A stretch of DNA of 64,000 nt from Planctomycetaceae bacterium (GCA_947474065.1 CANJHD010000006.1:1-64000); one strand, 5' to 3'; counted from the stretch's first letter, positions 53,360 through 63,686 are shown. Notes: a model not told the origin generated them from the sequence alone. Program-made: numbers and translations.

Positions 53360-55402
53360 ATGCGAACAAGCGTCACTTGGATCAACGACTACCTCGACCG
53401 CCCCGCCACCGCAGAGGAGCAGGCCGACCTACTCACCGCCGCGGGGCTCAACTTTGATGGCGGCGATGACGCCGAAAACGGCGAGCGATGGCAGGAGATC
53501 GAGACCACCTCGAACCGCGGCGACTGCCTGAGCCACCTTGGACTCGCGCGCGAAATCTGCGCCATGAGTGGTCGTTCGCTCAAAGCGCCTGAAGGCAACG
53601 CAAAGCCAACAGGTAGCGCCGCATCCAAACACATCGCCGTCAGCAACAATGAGACCGCCGCGTGCCCGCGTTACACCGCACGCATCATTCGCGATGTCAA
53701 AGTTGGTCCGAGTCCCGAGTGGCTGCAGCGCCGGCTGCGCGCGATCGGACAGATCCCGCGCAACAACCTTGTTGACTGCACCAACTTCGTACTGTTTGAG
53801 TTTGGCCAGCCGACCCATGTCTTTGATCTTGACTTGCTGCACGGCGCGCGCATCCAAGTGCGGCGCGCCGAGAAAGGCGAGCGATTTCTACCTATCGGCG
53901 ACGGGGCACAAGAGGTCACCCTCGCTGGGGGCGAACTACTCATCGCCGATGCAGATCGCGCCGTTGCGATCGCCGGCGTCAAGGGCGGCGCACTGACTGC
54001 CGTCACTACGAACACCATCAATATCCTGATCGAAGCTGCCACCTTTGATCCTGCCGCGGTCCGCGCTGCAAGTCGCTCGTTGAAGATAGCCAGCGATTCC
54101 TCATACCGATTCGAACGCGGCGTTCATCCCGCTGATATTGACGCGGCTGCCGAACGCCTCGTCGCATTGATCCTTGAAACAGCGGGCGGAACGCTGTGCG
54201 ACGGCGTAGTGGAAGCCGGCGCGCCACTGCCCGCTGAGCGTCGCGTTTCAGTTCGACCCGCCCGCGTTCGCTCAATCCTTGGAACAGAAATTCCGCTTGA
54301 GGAAATCGTTCGCGCGCTGGCCACTTTGGGATTCTCGCCAGTTGTACGCGGCGATTCCGTCGACTGCTCAGTGCCCGCGCGACGCATTGACGTGGAACGC
54401 GAGATCGATGTCATTGAGGAGATATGCCGAATCCATGGCCTCGATCGCATCCCGCTAAAGGAAACGCTTTCCGTCCGTGTTGCTCCGGTCGAACCACAAG
54501 TAGCCGCCCCGCGTGCTGCGAAGGGCCTCTTGGTTGGCCTCGGCTTCATGGAGTCCATCACGCATTCATTGATCTCTGAACGTCATGCAGCGCCGTTCTT
54601 CCGCCCTGGATGTATGCCACTACGGGTAAGCGATGATCGTGCTGGTGGTACGCCAGTGCTTCGACCGTCGGTGATTCCAAGCTTGCTTGATGTACGACGC
54701 CGCAATGCTGATGCCGGCATCAGCCAACTGCGCGTCTTTGAGTTTGCAGGTGCATTCACGCTCAGCGCCGATGGCAGTCACAACGAGCGATCGCTGGTCA
54801 CTCTGCTGTCTGATGCCCCGAGCGATTCTGACGGAGCGATGCGTTGGATCCGCGGCGCATGCGAACGCACCGTGCGACTTTTGGCTGGAAACCACGCCAA
54901 ACTGCAGGTTTCAGCCGTTGCCGAAACCGCACGGGCAGCGTGGTACTCCAGCGAAGCGGAACTCTCCGTCGATGGAAATGCGGTTGCATCATGGGGCATT
55001 CTCACTCCGACCGTGACCGCGCTCTTTGGTCTCGAAGGGACCTTCACTGCCGCAGAACTTCTACTCCGACCGCTCTACGCCAACTTCCCACCCGAAGTCC
55101 GCGCGCAGGCGTTGCCATCGTTCCCAAGTATCGAGCGTGACCTGAGCGCGATTCTTCCTGAGGCAGCCACATGGTCAAGCATTGAAGCGCTCGTGCAAAG
55201 TTTGAACCTTCCGTGCTTTGAGACGTTGGGATTTGTTGGCACTTACCGCGGTAAACAAACCGGCGCAGGGCGAAAGAGCGTCACCATGCGATTGACATTC
55301 CGAGCGCATGACCGCACGCTGAAGCGCGAAGATGCTGAGTCAGCCATGCAATCGCTTACTGCCGCATTGCAATCGCAGCTCGCCGCAGAGATCCGCGCGT
55401 AG
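53360..55402 (+). CDS. pheT: Phenylalanyl-tRNA synthetase beta subunit (short form)
   Basis: MRTSVTWINDYLDRPATAEEQADLLTAAGLNFDG...TTSNRGDCLSHLGLAREI; NNLVDCTNFVLFEFGQPTHVFDLDLL; B5 and FDX-ACB domain patterns. Confidence 0.93.
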   Translation: MRTSVTWINDYLDRPATAEEQADLLTAAGLNFDGGDDAENGERWQEIETTSNRGDCLSHLGLAREICAMSGRSLKAPEGNAKPTGSAASKHIAVSNNETAACPRYTARIIRDVKVGPSPEWLQRRLRAIGQIPRNNLVDCTNFVLFEFGQPTHVFDLDLLHGARIQVRRAEKGERFLPIGDGAQEVTLAGGELLIADADRAVAIAGVKGGALTAVTTNTINILIEAATFDPAAVRAASRSLKIASDSSYRFERGVHPADIDAAAERLVALILETAGGTLCDGVVEAGAPLPAERRVSVRPARVRSILGTEIPLEEIVRALATLGFSPVVRGDSVDCSVPARRIDVEREIDVIEEICRIHGLDRIPLKETLSVRVAPVEPQVAAPRAAKGLLVGLGFMESITHSLISERHAAPFFRPGCMPLRVSDDRAGGTPVLRPSVIPSLLDVRRRNADAGISQLRVFEFAGAFTLSADGSHNERSLVTLLSDAPSDSDGAMRWIRGACERTVRLLAGNHAKLQVSAVAETARAAWYSSEAELSVDGNAVASWGILTPTVTALFGLEGTFTAAELLLRPLYANFPPEVRAQALPSFPSIERDLSAILPEAATWSSIEALVQSLNLPCFETLGFVGTYRGKQTGAGRKSVTMRLTFRAHDRTLKREDAESAMQSLTAALQSQLAAEIRA

Positions 55403-55432
55403 AACTGCAACACCAACCGCAGGAGCAGAAAC

Positions 55433-56026
55433 ATGGCCTTTCGAACACTGACGGTTGAGGAATTCGCAGAGATGCTCGCCGCCAAGACGCCAGCGCCGGG
55501 TGGCGGCGCGGTGGCCGCTATAACGGCAGCGCACGCGGCGGCTTTGGGATCAATGGTCTTGGAATTCACCATTGGCAAGCCAAAGTTTGCAGCAGACGAT
55601 GCGTCGAACGGCTCTGCGCTTAAGCGCCTCACTGAACTACGCCATCATGCCCTCGTGCTCGCTGATCGCGATGCCGAGGCATACGGAGTGCTGAATTCCT
55701 TGTGGAAATTGCCGAAAGACGCGGCGGAGCGCCTGAATGGCTGGGACGCTGCCGTGGCTGCGGCGATCGACGCCCCGCAAGCGATTCTGGATGCTGCCGC
55801 AGAGATTGCAGCAACTTGCAGCGGCATAGCGGCACGCACGAATCCCAATCTGGCAAGTGACCTCGCAATTGCTATCGACCTCGCCTGCGTTGCAGCCCGC
55901 GCGGCTGCGCACAACGTGGAAGTGAATCTTCCATCGGTTACAGATGAAGGCGATCGCAACACTCGCCGCGCTGCGATGACGCGCGCCCTGAGCGAATCCG
56001 CCGCAGCCGGAGCACGCAAGGCGTGA
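55433..56026 (+). CDS. Cyclodeaminase/cyclohydrolase family protein
   Basis: LTVEEFAEMLAAKTPAPGGGAVAAITAAHAAALGSMV; DRDAEAYGVL. Confidence 0.88.
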   Translation: MAFRTLTVEEFAEMLAAKTPAPGGGAVAAITAAHAAALGSMVLEFTIGKPKFAADDASNGSALKRLTELRHHALVLADRDAEAYGVLNSLWKLPKDAAERLNGWDAAVAAAIDAPQAILDAAAEIAATCSGIAARTNPNLASDLAIAIDLACVAARAAAHNVEVNLPSVTDEGDRNTRRAAMTRALSESAAAGARKA

Positions 56027-56961
56027 GCGCGCTGAGTTACACGCTCGGGTCGTCGCAGAGTTTTATGCTGGCGTCAACGCAGAGTTACATCCTGGCGTCG
56101 TCGGTCAGTTCCGTGATCGGCGCGACGCTTGGATTCGCAACACTGCTCGGCACCGCGGCGCTCCTTGTAAGTGGCGCCTATCTGGCGGGTCTTTGGCACG
56201 ATGCCGTCAAGCCCGCGCGGCGAAGCATGGGATGGGCGCTTGGACAGGGTCTGCCCGCGAGCCCCGAGGATGTTGGTCTTCAGTTTGAAGAGCGTTCGAC
56301 CGTTCTTGCCGATGGCACCATGCCCGCGTGGTGGATTCGCGGTCGATCGCCGCATTCAAACCGCGCGGTCATCATCCTGCACGGGCATGGGCGTTCGCGT
56401 TGGGACTCGCTGCGGCGCATCGGACAACACGCAGACAATGCCGCGCTCCTTGTGATCCCCGACCTGCGCGGTCACGGCGATGCGCCGGGCCGCTGCGCGC
56501 TTGCCCGCCGCGAGGCTGGCGATGTTTGCGTCCTCATGGCGGCCATTGAGGCGGAACACCCCGGGATCACTATCACTCTTGTTGGACACTCGATGGGCGC
56601 CGTGGTTGCCATTCATGCCGCCGCGCAACGCACTGCAGCGGGCACCGCAATTTCAGAAGTCATCTCTTGGGGCGCGTATGACCGCGTTGCAACACCGCTC
56701 AATGCACGCCTGAAACTGCGCGCCCTACCCGCCCGTCCGTTCAGCGATGCCATTCTCTGGATGTGCGGTCGCACGAACGGTCCGGAACGCATCACTCGCG
56801 ATGCCGCCGCAGCTCTTGGTTCGACTCAGCTCACGCTTTACGCGGACAGCCTCGACGCCGTGTCGCCGCTCGCTGATTCGGAAGCGATTCACGCCGCGCT
56901 GCCAAGTTCCGTGTTGCATCGCACGACCGGTATTCCGCACTCGGAACTCGGCGTGCAGTGA
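56023..56961 (+). CDS. Alpha/beta hydrolase with N-terminal TM region
   Basis: VIILHGHGRSRWDSLRRIGQH, LLVIPDLRGHGDAPG, LVGHSMGAVVAI (GxSxG). Confidence 0.82.
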   Translation: MSALSYTLGSSQSFMLASTQSYILASSVSSVIGATLGFATLLGTAALLVSGAYLAGLWHDAVKPARRSMGWALGQGLPASPEDVGLQFEERSTVLADGTMPAWWIRGRSPHSNRAVIILHGHGRSRWDSLRRIGQHADNAALLVIPDLRGHGDAPGRCALARREAGDVCVLMAAIEAEHPGITITLVGHSMGAVVAIHAAAQRTAAGTAISEVISWGAYDRVATPLNARLKLRALPARPFSDAILWMCGRTNGPERITRDAAAALGSTQLTLYADSLDAVSPLADSEAIHAALPSSVLHRTTGIPHSELGVQ

Positions 56962-56969
56962 CTGCCGGT

Positions 56970-58781
56970 TTACTTCGCTGGCTGCATCACCGCTGCACGA
57001 GTCACGAATCCCTTGCTGTCAGACTTCATGCTCCACACAAAGGATCCGAAGTACTTGGCAACCATGGCCGCATCCATCGTCTTCAAGACATCGCTCGCGT
57101 TTGCGGGCACCTTGTAACCGAGTCGCTTGGCCACTGATGAATCGTCAGCCTTGCCAACTGCATTGTCGAGTTTCGAATCATCATCGCCAAAGTGTTCGAG
57201 CAGCTCCCGCTCAAATCCCCAACGGGCTGGAAGGTCGATGTATCCCCAGGAAATCACCGGCTCGCCACCAACCGCAAGCGCCGCAGCCTTGTATGCCGGG
57301 TTCTCACTGATGCTCGGCAAATCCTTCTGACCCATGGAGCGCATGGCTTGCTCAACAAGTTTGCTGTCGCCCGTTGCCATAAATCCGTTTGCAACACCGA
57401 TCGATATTGGCAAGAAATCCGCTGAGAAGATGGTGTTTCCATCAAAGTCGCGCGGCTCCAGACCCATGGTGCCACCAAACTGAGTGATCATCGGCACCAC
57501 GGCCTTTGGATTGCCGCACGTGACGATGCTTCCCGTCACGCGGCTCTCCGGCGTCACTGGTTGACGAATGGTCTCATAGGTCCAGATGCTTGGTCCGAGC
57601 GCCTCAAAGCCCTTCGACATCACTGGTCCAAAGTTCACGAGGAACCCATCAATCTCCTGCGCCTGCTCCTCCGGGAGGTTGGCAACTACCGAGTTGATCA
57701 GGGACATCAGATTCTTCAACTGCACATTGACGCGACCAAACCCGATAGCGTCCGGTCCGATCATCGGCGGCGGAGCCTCGATGGGTGCGCTCGGTCCCAA
57801 CAGTGCCCAGACTCCAACCTTCTGACCAGGCACATAGATTCCGGACGTCACTTCAACCTGCCCGCGCGGTGTATCAACACCAATGCCGATCGTCCACGCC
57901 TGAACGTCGCCGACGAGTGGCTGCAAGACCGGCTGCATCATGGCGAGCGTGCCCGCGCCCTCGCCAGCGATTGACTTCTGCAGCGGTCCCGTCAGGATGA
58001 CAACCGAAATGTCCGTGTCGCCCAGTTGATCAATGGCGCCGCGGAAATCGCTCTGCTCCGGCAATTTCGCCTTGCGCTTGCCGTCGAGTGCTAACAATGC
58101 GTCTTCCAGTCCGCCTGAGTCCGTTGATGCCAGGAATCGCGAGCCATCCCTGCAGTAATAGACCTTCTCGGCATTCTTGGCAAAGGACATGTCCATCTCA
58201 AATCCCATGGCGCCGCCGCGGCCGTTTCGCTTCGCGTCCGGCTTGCGCAAAGTGAGTACCTGCACTTCGCGGCCAGCAATGTCTTCCTTCTCGACCGTAA
58301 CGCCATCCTTCTTGACGGCTTCGGCAATCACTGCATCGAACAACTTCGACATGCCGTCCGCCTTCGCGCCCCAATCTCCGTAGACGAGCGCATGTGACTG
58401 CTCCACATCAAGTTCTTCGTCGTGGACGGTAAAGAGCGTCATGCCTCCGACGGCCGGCCAATCGATGCTGCCCTCTGGAATACCGAGTTCTTTGAGACGG
58501 TTCTCCATGGCATTCTGCGCGCCGCCATCAGTGCCGAGCACCTTCGCCATCTGTGGCGTCTTGAGAAATGCCTGCAGCGGAGTCTTCTGCCAACGCTCCA
58601 CCGTCTGCGTCATCGCATCTGCCGAGACAATCACATAGGTGGTGTCCGGCGCAATCGCGCGCATCAACATCGGGCCGTCCGCGGCAACTGCATGCGGAGC
58701 GATGAATGCAAAGACAAAGGCGGCCGCACTAGCGGTAATGATTCGGATCTTCATGGTGTTCATGGCGTTCACTGCGGTCAC
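56970..58781 (-). CDS. Secreted hypothetical protein (DUF3352-like)
   Basis: Signal peptide MKIRIITASAAAFVFAFIAPHAVAA; LMRAIAPDTTYVIVSADAM...QTVERWQKTPLQAFLKTPQM; couples with the upstream protease gene. Confidence 0.6.
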   Translation of the reverse strand: MTAVNAMNTMKIRIITASAAAFVFAFIAPHAVAADGPMLMRAIAPDTTYVIVSADAMTQTVERWQKTPLQAFLKTPQMAKVLGTDGGAQNAMENRLKELGIPEGSIDWPAVGGMTLFTVHDEELDVEQSHALVYGDWGAKADGMSKLFDAVIAEAVKKDGVTVEKEDIAGREVQVLTLRKPDAKRNGRGGAMGFEMDMSFAKNAEKVYYCRDGSRFLASTDSGGLEDALLALDGKRKAKLPEQSDFRGAIDQLGDTDISVVILTGPLQKSIAGEGAGTLAMMQPVLQPLVGDVQAWTIGIGVDTPRGQVEVTSGIYVPGQKVGVWALLGPSAPIEAPPPMIGPDAIGFGRVNVQLKNLMSLINSVVANLPEEQAQEIDGFLVNFGPVMSKGFEALGPSIWTYETIRQPVTPESRVTGSIVTCGNPKAVVPMITQFGGTMGLEPRDFDGNTIFSADFLPISIGVANGFMATGDSKLVEQAMRSMGQKDLPSISENPAYKAAALAVGGEPVISWGYIDLPARWGFERELLEHFGDDDSKLDNAVGKADDSSVAKRLGYKVPANASDVLKTMDAAMVAKYFGSFVWSMKSDSKGFVTRAAVMQPAK

Positions 58782-59788
58782 TTGTTCGGGGAGTCAGAAC
58801 CAGGAATTGCGCGCGGAGGAACCACCGCAGGCTTCGAAGATCCGTCCTCAAGTTCACTCGGCGCACCCGGCTGCGGACGTGGCGGCCCGCCGTGATAGAA
58901 GTGACCTGAATTCGGGTTGTTCTTGTCGAACGCAAACGCCTCGCGATGACGGACAAAGTCCTTCAAATAACGGGCTGGAATGGCAAAACCAACATTCTCA
59001 CCAAGAGTGATTTTCATGTTGGTGATGCCCACCACTTCGCCGCGCATATTGAACAGCGGACCGCCGGAGTTGCCCGGATTGATGGGCGTATCGGTCTGAA
59101 TGTAGGTGCGACCATCGAGCTGCATTGCGGGCACGCTCACCACGCCCTCAGTAAGAGTTCGTTCAAGACCGAGCGGATTGCCAATCGCAAAGACGCGCTG
59201 ACCGGCCTCGATTGAATCATCACCCTCAATCGGCGCTACTGGGAATGGCTTGCCGTCAGGGCTCTTCAATTTGATAAGTGCCAGATCAAGCGAATTGCTC
59301 ACCGCCTCAATCTCCACATCATCGATATCCGTGCGCTTCAGGCTTCCGTCGGGCTGCCTCACCCAAATGGTGGCGCGCAACGATCGCTCGCCTTGAATGA
59401 CGTGGGCGTTCGTAATGGCGAATCCATCCGGACTGATGATGACACCAGAACCAAGCCCGCCTGGAGTACTCACCTTGATGACCGAGGCACCCAGACCTTT
59501 GGCAAGTTCCTTTGGTGGAAGCGTTGGCAAGTCTTTCGCTGTCGAAAAGAGTTGCGAGACATCAGGCTGCAGCGCCGCGCCCGAATCTTCGCGCGTGACC
59601 GAATCCACCTGCTCCATATCCACCTGCACCACATCTGCACCAATGTCAACCCAGACGGCTCGATCGGTCTGCTTGAGGATCTTGCCGTCAATCGACGCCC
59701 CGCTCCTCAGCTTGACCACATCCCCGGATGCGATGGTTGCGATTGCGATGGCGAACGCGGGAACGGCGGCTTGGAAAGTGAATTGCAT
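58778..59788 (-). CDS. HtrA-like S1C trypsin-type serine protease lacking a recognisable PDZ domain
   Basis: GLGSGVIISPDGFAITNAHVIQGE, SLDLALIKLK, QTDTPINPGNSGGPLFNMRGEVVGI; start at MQFTFQAAVPAFAIAIA. Confidence 0.88.
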   Translation of the reverse strand: MQFTFQAAVPAFAIAIATIASGDVVKLRSGASIDGKILKQTDRAVWVDIGADVVQVDMEQVDSVTREDSGAALQPDVSQLFSTAKDLPTLPPKELAKGLGASVIKVSTPGGLGSGVIISPDGFAITNAHVIQGERSLRATIWVRQPDGSLKRTDIDDVEIEAVSNSLDLALIKLKSPDGKPFPVAPIEGDDSIEAGQRVFAIGNPLGLERTLTEGVVSVPAMQLDGRTYIQTDTPINPGNSGGPLFNMRGEVVGITNMKITLGENVGFAIPARYLKDFVRHREAFAFDKNNPNSGHFYHGGPPRPQPGAPSELEDGSSKPAVVPPRAIPGSDSPNK

Positions 59789-59872
59789 GGTGCGATGACC
59801 TCTCGGGGAAACCTTACCATATGCACCTCGCGCGGCAGTCGCACGCGCGTGACAACGGACTGAATATCCACC

Positions 59873-62356
59873 ATGAACATCCGCTCTCACCGTTCCACCG
59901 TTCGGCTCGCCTGCGCCAGCCTCGCCTTCCTGACCGCAAGTGCCGTTGGGCTTGCCGCAGATGACATTGCGCGCCACTTTGGATTCCTCCCACTCGAGGT
60001 ACTGAAGGTGGATCCCAAGGCGGGTCCGTTCGTCGTTGCAGACATGAACGGCGATGGCCTCGAAGACCTGTTGGTGGTGGACAATTTCAAGAACCGCATC
60101 GACGTGAACTTTCAGAAGAAGGGCGCGAAGGAAACCGATGAAGCTCCTGCCGTGCGCGGCGTCAATGAGTTCCCGGAGCACTGGCGCTACAAGCGTGAAA
60201 GTGTCACTGTCGATCGCGAAGTAGAAGCCGTAGTCGCCTGCGACTGGGACCATGATGGCCTGATGGACATGATCTACGCCGGCAACAGCCCGCCGGGAGT
60301 GGTGTTCGTGCGCCAAACCGAGCCGGGGCAGTTCAAGGTGGCCCGCAAGCAGACCATTCGAAACCTCGGATCGAATCCAAACGCTCTCGCTGTTGCCAAC
60401 CTCATTGGTGACGGCGCCACGGAATTGATCAGCATTGTTGACGGCAAGATTTCCATTTGGCCGCTCGACAAAGAGACCACCGGCGCTCCCACCGAACTGA
60501 GTGCTGGTGGCGCGCGTGTAGTTGCTGTGATCCTTGAAGACTTCGACGGCAACGGAACCACCGACATCATTGGTGTGGTTCCAGAAGATCCATCACCAGT
60601 GCGTGCATGGTTCACCGAACGCCAAGGCGACAAGTTGTTTGTGGGTCCGCAGGTGCGCTTTGAGATGCCCGCTGTGCGCGAAGTCTGCGCCGTGCGACTT
60701 CCAGGCGCGAAGGCTGCCCTCATTGGTGCGGTCGAACGCCCAACCAAGCGCGTCACTTTCAGTCGAGTGGGACGCGGTCGCATCGAAGGCGCAGGTACTC
60801 GAGACTCCAGTTTGGTGACATGGAGCTTTGAGGATCCGCAGAACCGCAAGCGCCGCACTGTGTTTGCAGATATCAACGCGGACGGGCTCACCGATGTCGT
60901 ATCGACCAACACACTCGCCAACGCGGTGATGACGTATCGACAAGAGAAGTCCAAAGGCCTGAGCGCTCCTGTTGCGAGCCCATCATTTGCTGACCTTGAT
61001 TCCATCGCCGTTGCACCAACGAAGGACGGCGCCATTGTGTTCAGCCTGTCTGAGAAGGAAGGCGTTGTCGGCAGGAGTGAGACAGGCAAAGATGGCACCA
61101 TCGGATTCCCCCTCGCAGTTCAGTTGGGCGCTGGGCGAACGCCGGTCGCGATCAATCTGGTTGACCTCGGCGGCGAGCGCAATTTGGCAGTGGTCGCGAA
61201 GGACGGGAAGAACTTCGTGATTGAACTCGTCCCAGTGGACATCCAAGTTGACGCCACGAAGCGCGTGACTATCAACTTGGGCGCGCAGAGTCGGTCGCCC
61301 AATGCCGTATCTGCAGTCGATGCGGACCAAGACGGACTCACGGATCTCTTGGTGTTCACGCCTGAAAAACCAATGATCATGCTGCAGGCGCAAGCGCAGG
61401 CGAAGGTTCCTGCGGAGCCATCGGCGCCGATCAGTGATGGGAAGGCCGCAGATAAGTCCACCGACAAGTCTGCGAGCAAGTCTCTTGATAAGGACAAGGC
61501 TGCCGATACCACCCCTGCTCCCTTCAAAGTGCTTGAATCCAAGGACATGGGCCAATTCGGCCTCGTTCAAGCAGCCACTGGCGACAACACGCTGATTGCC
61601 GATGTTGACGGCAATGGCAAGGGCGAACTCCTTGTCGCTGACCGCAACTACGTGCGCGCCCTGCGCTATGAACCAAAGCCCGCGAACGGCGCAAGCCCAG
61701 GCTGGCAGGTTGTGACGCAGATGAACGCTAAGAATCCAGACGCGAAGTTGGTCACACTCACATCACTCGGCGATCGCCTGGTTGCTGGTGACCGTGACGG
61801 TGCGCGCGCAATTATCTTTGGCGCTGGCAAAAGTTCAACGTGGGAGCAGTCTGAGGTCATTGAGATCCCCGGATTCAAGTTCTCGCAACTGGTTGCGGGC
61901 AAGTTTGCCGGTGATGGCAATGATGGGCTTGTTGCCGTTGGCGACGACAGCTTCGCACTGGTACGGCTCGGTGGAGAGCGCATCGTTCTTGAAAGCGTTG
62001 GCACTTGGACAAGCGATGATCCGCGTCAAGTTCCGCATGAACTCATTGTCGGCGACCTGAACGGCGACGGCTACACCGATGTTGTGGTCTTGGACGGCGG
62101 CGAGCAAATGGCCGACATTCTGACGTTCAGCCAAGCCGAGCGCTTGTTGCACGCACTGGCATTCAAGGTCTTTGAAACGCGCATGTTCAGCGGCGGCGAT
62201 CGGCAGGAATTTGAGCCAAGTATGGGCGAAATCGCTGATGTCACGGGCGATGGTCTCAATGACTTGGTGCTCCTTGCCCACGACCGGATCCTGATCTATC
62301 CGCAGGCCAAGGGTGGCGAACCTGCGACGCTGCCGGTCAAGAAACCCAAGGGCTAA
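59873..62356 (+). CDS. Secreted FG-GAP/VCBS beta-propeller repeat protein
   Basis: VVADMNGDGLEDLLVVDNFKNRI, VACDWDHDGLMDMIYAG, FADINADGLTDVVSTN, VDADQDGLTDLLVF, VGDLNGDGYTDVVVLDGG. Confidence 0.88.
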   Translation: MNIRSHRSTVRLACASLAFLTASAVGLAADDIARHFGFLPLEVLKVDPKAGPFVVADMNGDGLEDLLVVDNFKNRIDVNFQKKGAKETDEAPAVRGVNEFPEHWRYKRESVTVDREVEAVVACDWDHDGLMDMIYAGNSPPGVVFVRQTEPGQFKVARKQTIRNLGSNPNALAVANLIGDGATELISIVDGKISIWPLDKETTGAPTELSAGGARVVAVILEDFDGNGTTDIIGVVPEDPSPVRAWFTERQGDKLFVGPQVRFEMPAVREVCAVRLPGAKAALIGAVERPTKRVTFSRVGRGRIEGAGTRDSSLVTWSFEDPQNRKRRTVFADINADGLTDVVSTNTLANAVMTYRQEKSKGLSAPVASPSFADLDSIAVAPTKDGAIVFSLSEKEGVVGRSETGKDGTIGFPLAVQLGAGRTPVAINLVDLGGERNLAVVAKDGKNFVIELVPVDIQVDATKRVTINLGAQSRSPNAVSAVDADQDGLTDLLVFTPEKPMIMLQAQAQAKVPAEPSAPISDGKAADKSTDKSASKSLDKDKAADTTPAPFKVLESKDMGQFGLVQAATGDNTLIADVDGNGKGELLVADRNYVRALRYEPKPANGASPGWQVVTQMNAKNPDAKLVTLTSLGDRLVAGDRDGARAIIFGAGKSSTWEQSEVIEIPGFKFSQLVAGKFAGDGNDGLVAVGDDSFALVRLGGERIVLESVGTWTSDDPRQVPHELIVGDLNGDGYTDVVVLDGGEQMADILTFSQAERLLHALAFKVFETRMFSGGDRQEFEPSMGEIADVTGDGLNDLVLLAHDRILIYPQAKGGEPATLPVKKPKG

Positions 62357-62363
62357 CGCAAGC

Positions 62364-63662
62364 ATGTCCAACGCTGAAAGTACACGCACAGAGAAACTCC
62401 TCGACGTCTCGCGCAAGCTCGCCGCCACCGGAGATCTGCAATCGATCCTTTCGGTGGTCATTGATGCGCTCCGTGATCTGCTGCAAGCCGAGCGCGCCAC
62501 TGTGTTTGAGTTTGATCCCAAGGCGATGGAACTCTTCACACAGGTCGCTCACGGCATTGGCGATGTGGCGGGAACGCCGAATGTCATTCGGATTCCCATG
62601 TCGGCGGGCATCGCGGGCGCGGCAGCGACATCAAAGCAGATCATTAACATTGCAGACGCATACGCGGACGATCGTTTCAATCGTTCCGTTGACTTAAAGA
62701 CTGGTTACCGCACACGCACCATCTTGGCTGTGCCGCTCCTTGATCACGATGGCGCACTTGTTGGTGTAGCACAGGTCTTGAATCGGCATACCGGCACATT
62801 CACCGCGGCTGATGAATCGCTCGCGTCAGGTCTTGCAGCAAACGCCGCGGTGGCAATGAAGCGCGGTCGATTGATCGAAGATCGCATTGAACGCGAGCGC
62901 CTCGAGCGGGAAATGGATGTCGCCAAGAGCATCCAAGCAGGCACCTTTCCTACAGACATTCCACATGTTTCTGGCTGGGATATTGCCGGCGAGAGTTGCC
63001 CCGCCGAGTTCTGTGGCGGTGACGCATACGACGTGATCGCACTGGCCGGCGGGAGTATCGCTTCGCCAGACACTGAGCCAGATGAATATGTGTTTGCGAT
63101 TGCCGACGCCACTGGCCACGGCGTCGCCAGCGCGCTTTCCAGCGTGCAGATGCGCGGGATGCTCCGGCTTGGTCTCCGACTACGGCAACCGATCGTCAAG
63201 CTTGCGGAAGAAATCAACGCGCAACTCTGCGAAGATCTCCCCGACGGCCGCTTTGTCACCGCGTGGCTTGCGCGCCTTGACTGCCGGTCTGGCGACGTCC
63301 ACACTATTTCCGCCGGGCAAGGGCCAATTCTGATTTACAGCCGCGCCTCCGACACCTTCGTAACGCAGGGCGCGGACATGCCGCCGCTCGGCGTTGTGCC
63401 ACTCCCCTACTCAGAAGATGACGCACAGCGCTACACACTGGCTTCCGGCGACATTCTGGTAGCGATTACTGACGGCTTCTACGAGGCTGCAAGTCCCGAG
63501 CGCGTCTTGTTTGACGAAGAACGTATTCGTCAGATAGTCCGCAGCGCGCGCGACCAGTCATCGCGCGAAATCCTGGACGCTATCAAGCGTGAAGTGCACG
63601 CATTCACACAGCACGCGCCGCTCGAAGATGACCAAACCGGTCTGATCATCAAGCGGCTGTGA
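62364..63662 (+). CDS. GAF domain + PP2C-type (RsbU/SpoIIE) serine phosphatase
   Basis: LQSILSVVIDALRDLLQAERATVFEFD (GAF), AKSIQAGTFPTDIPHVSGWDIAGESCPAEFCGGDAYDV, IADATGHGVASALSSVQMRGMLR, GDILVAITDGFYEA. Confidence 0.92.
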   Translation: MSNAESTRTEKLLDVSRKLAATGDLQSILSVVIDALRDLLQAERATVFEFDPKAMELFTQVAHGIGDVAGTPNVIRIPMSAGIAGAAATSKQIINIADAYADDRFNRSVDLKTGYRTRTILAVPLLDHDGALVGVAQVLNRHTGTFTAADESLASGLAANAAVAMKRGRLIEDRIERERLEREMDVAKSIQAGTFPTDIPHVSGWDIAGESCPAEFCGGDAYDVIALAGGSIASPDTEPDEYVFAIADATGHGVASALSSVQMRGMLRLGLRLRQPIVKLAEEINAQLCEDLPDGRFVTAWLARLDCRSGDVHTISAGQGPILIYSRASDTFVTQGADMPPLGVVPLPYSEDDAQRYTLASGDILVAITDGFYEAASPERVLFDEERIRQIVRSARDQSSREILDAIKREVHAFTQHAPLEDDQTGLIIKRL

Positions 63663-63686
63663 CCCAAACTCCGCGCGCTGCGACGA

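Noticed and set aside
59789-60316. N-terminal extension of the HtrA-like ORF
   Set aside because: Signal peptide begins at 59788; the extension is antisense to the FG-GAP gene.
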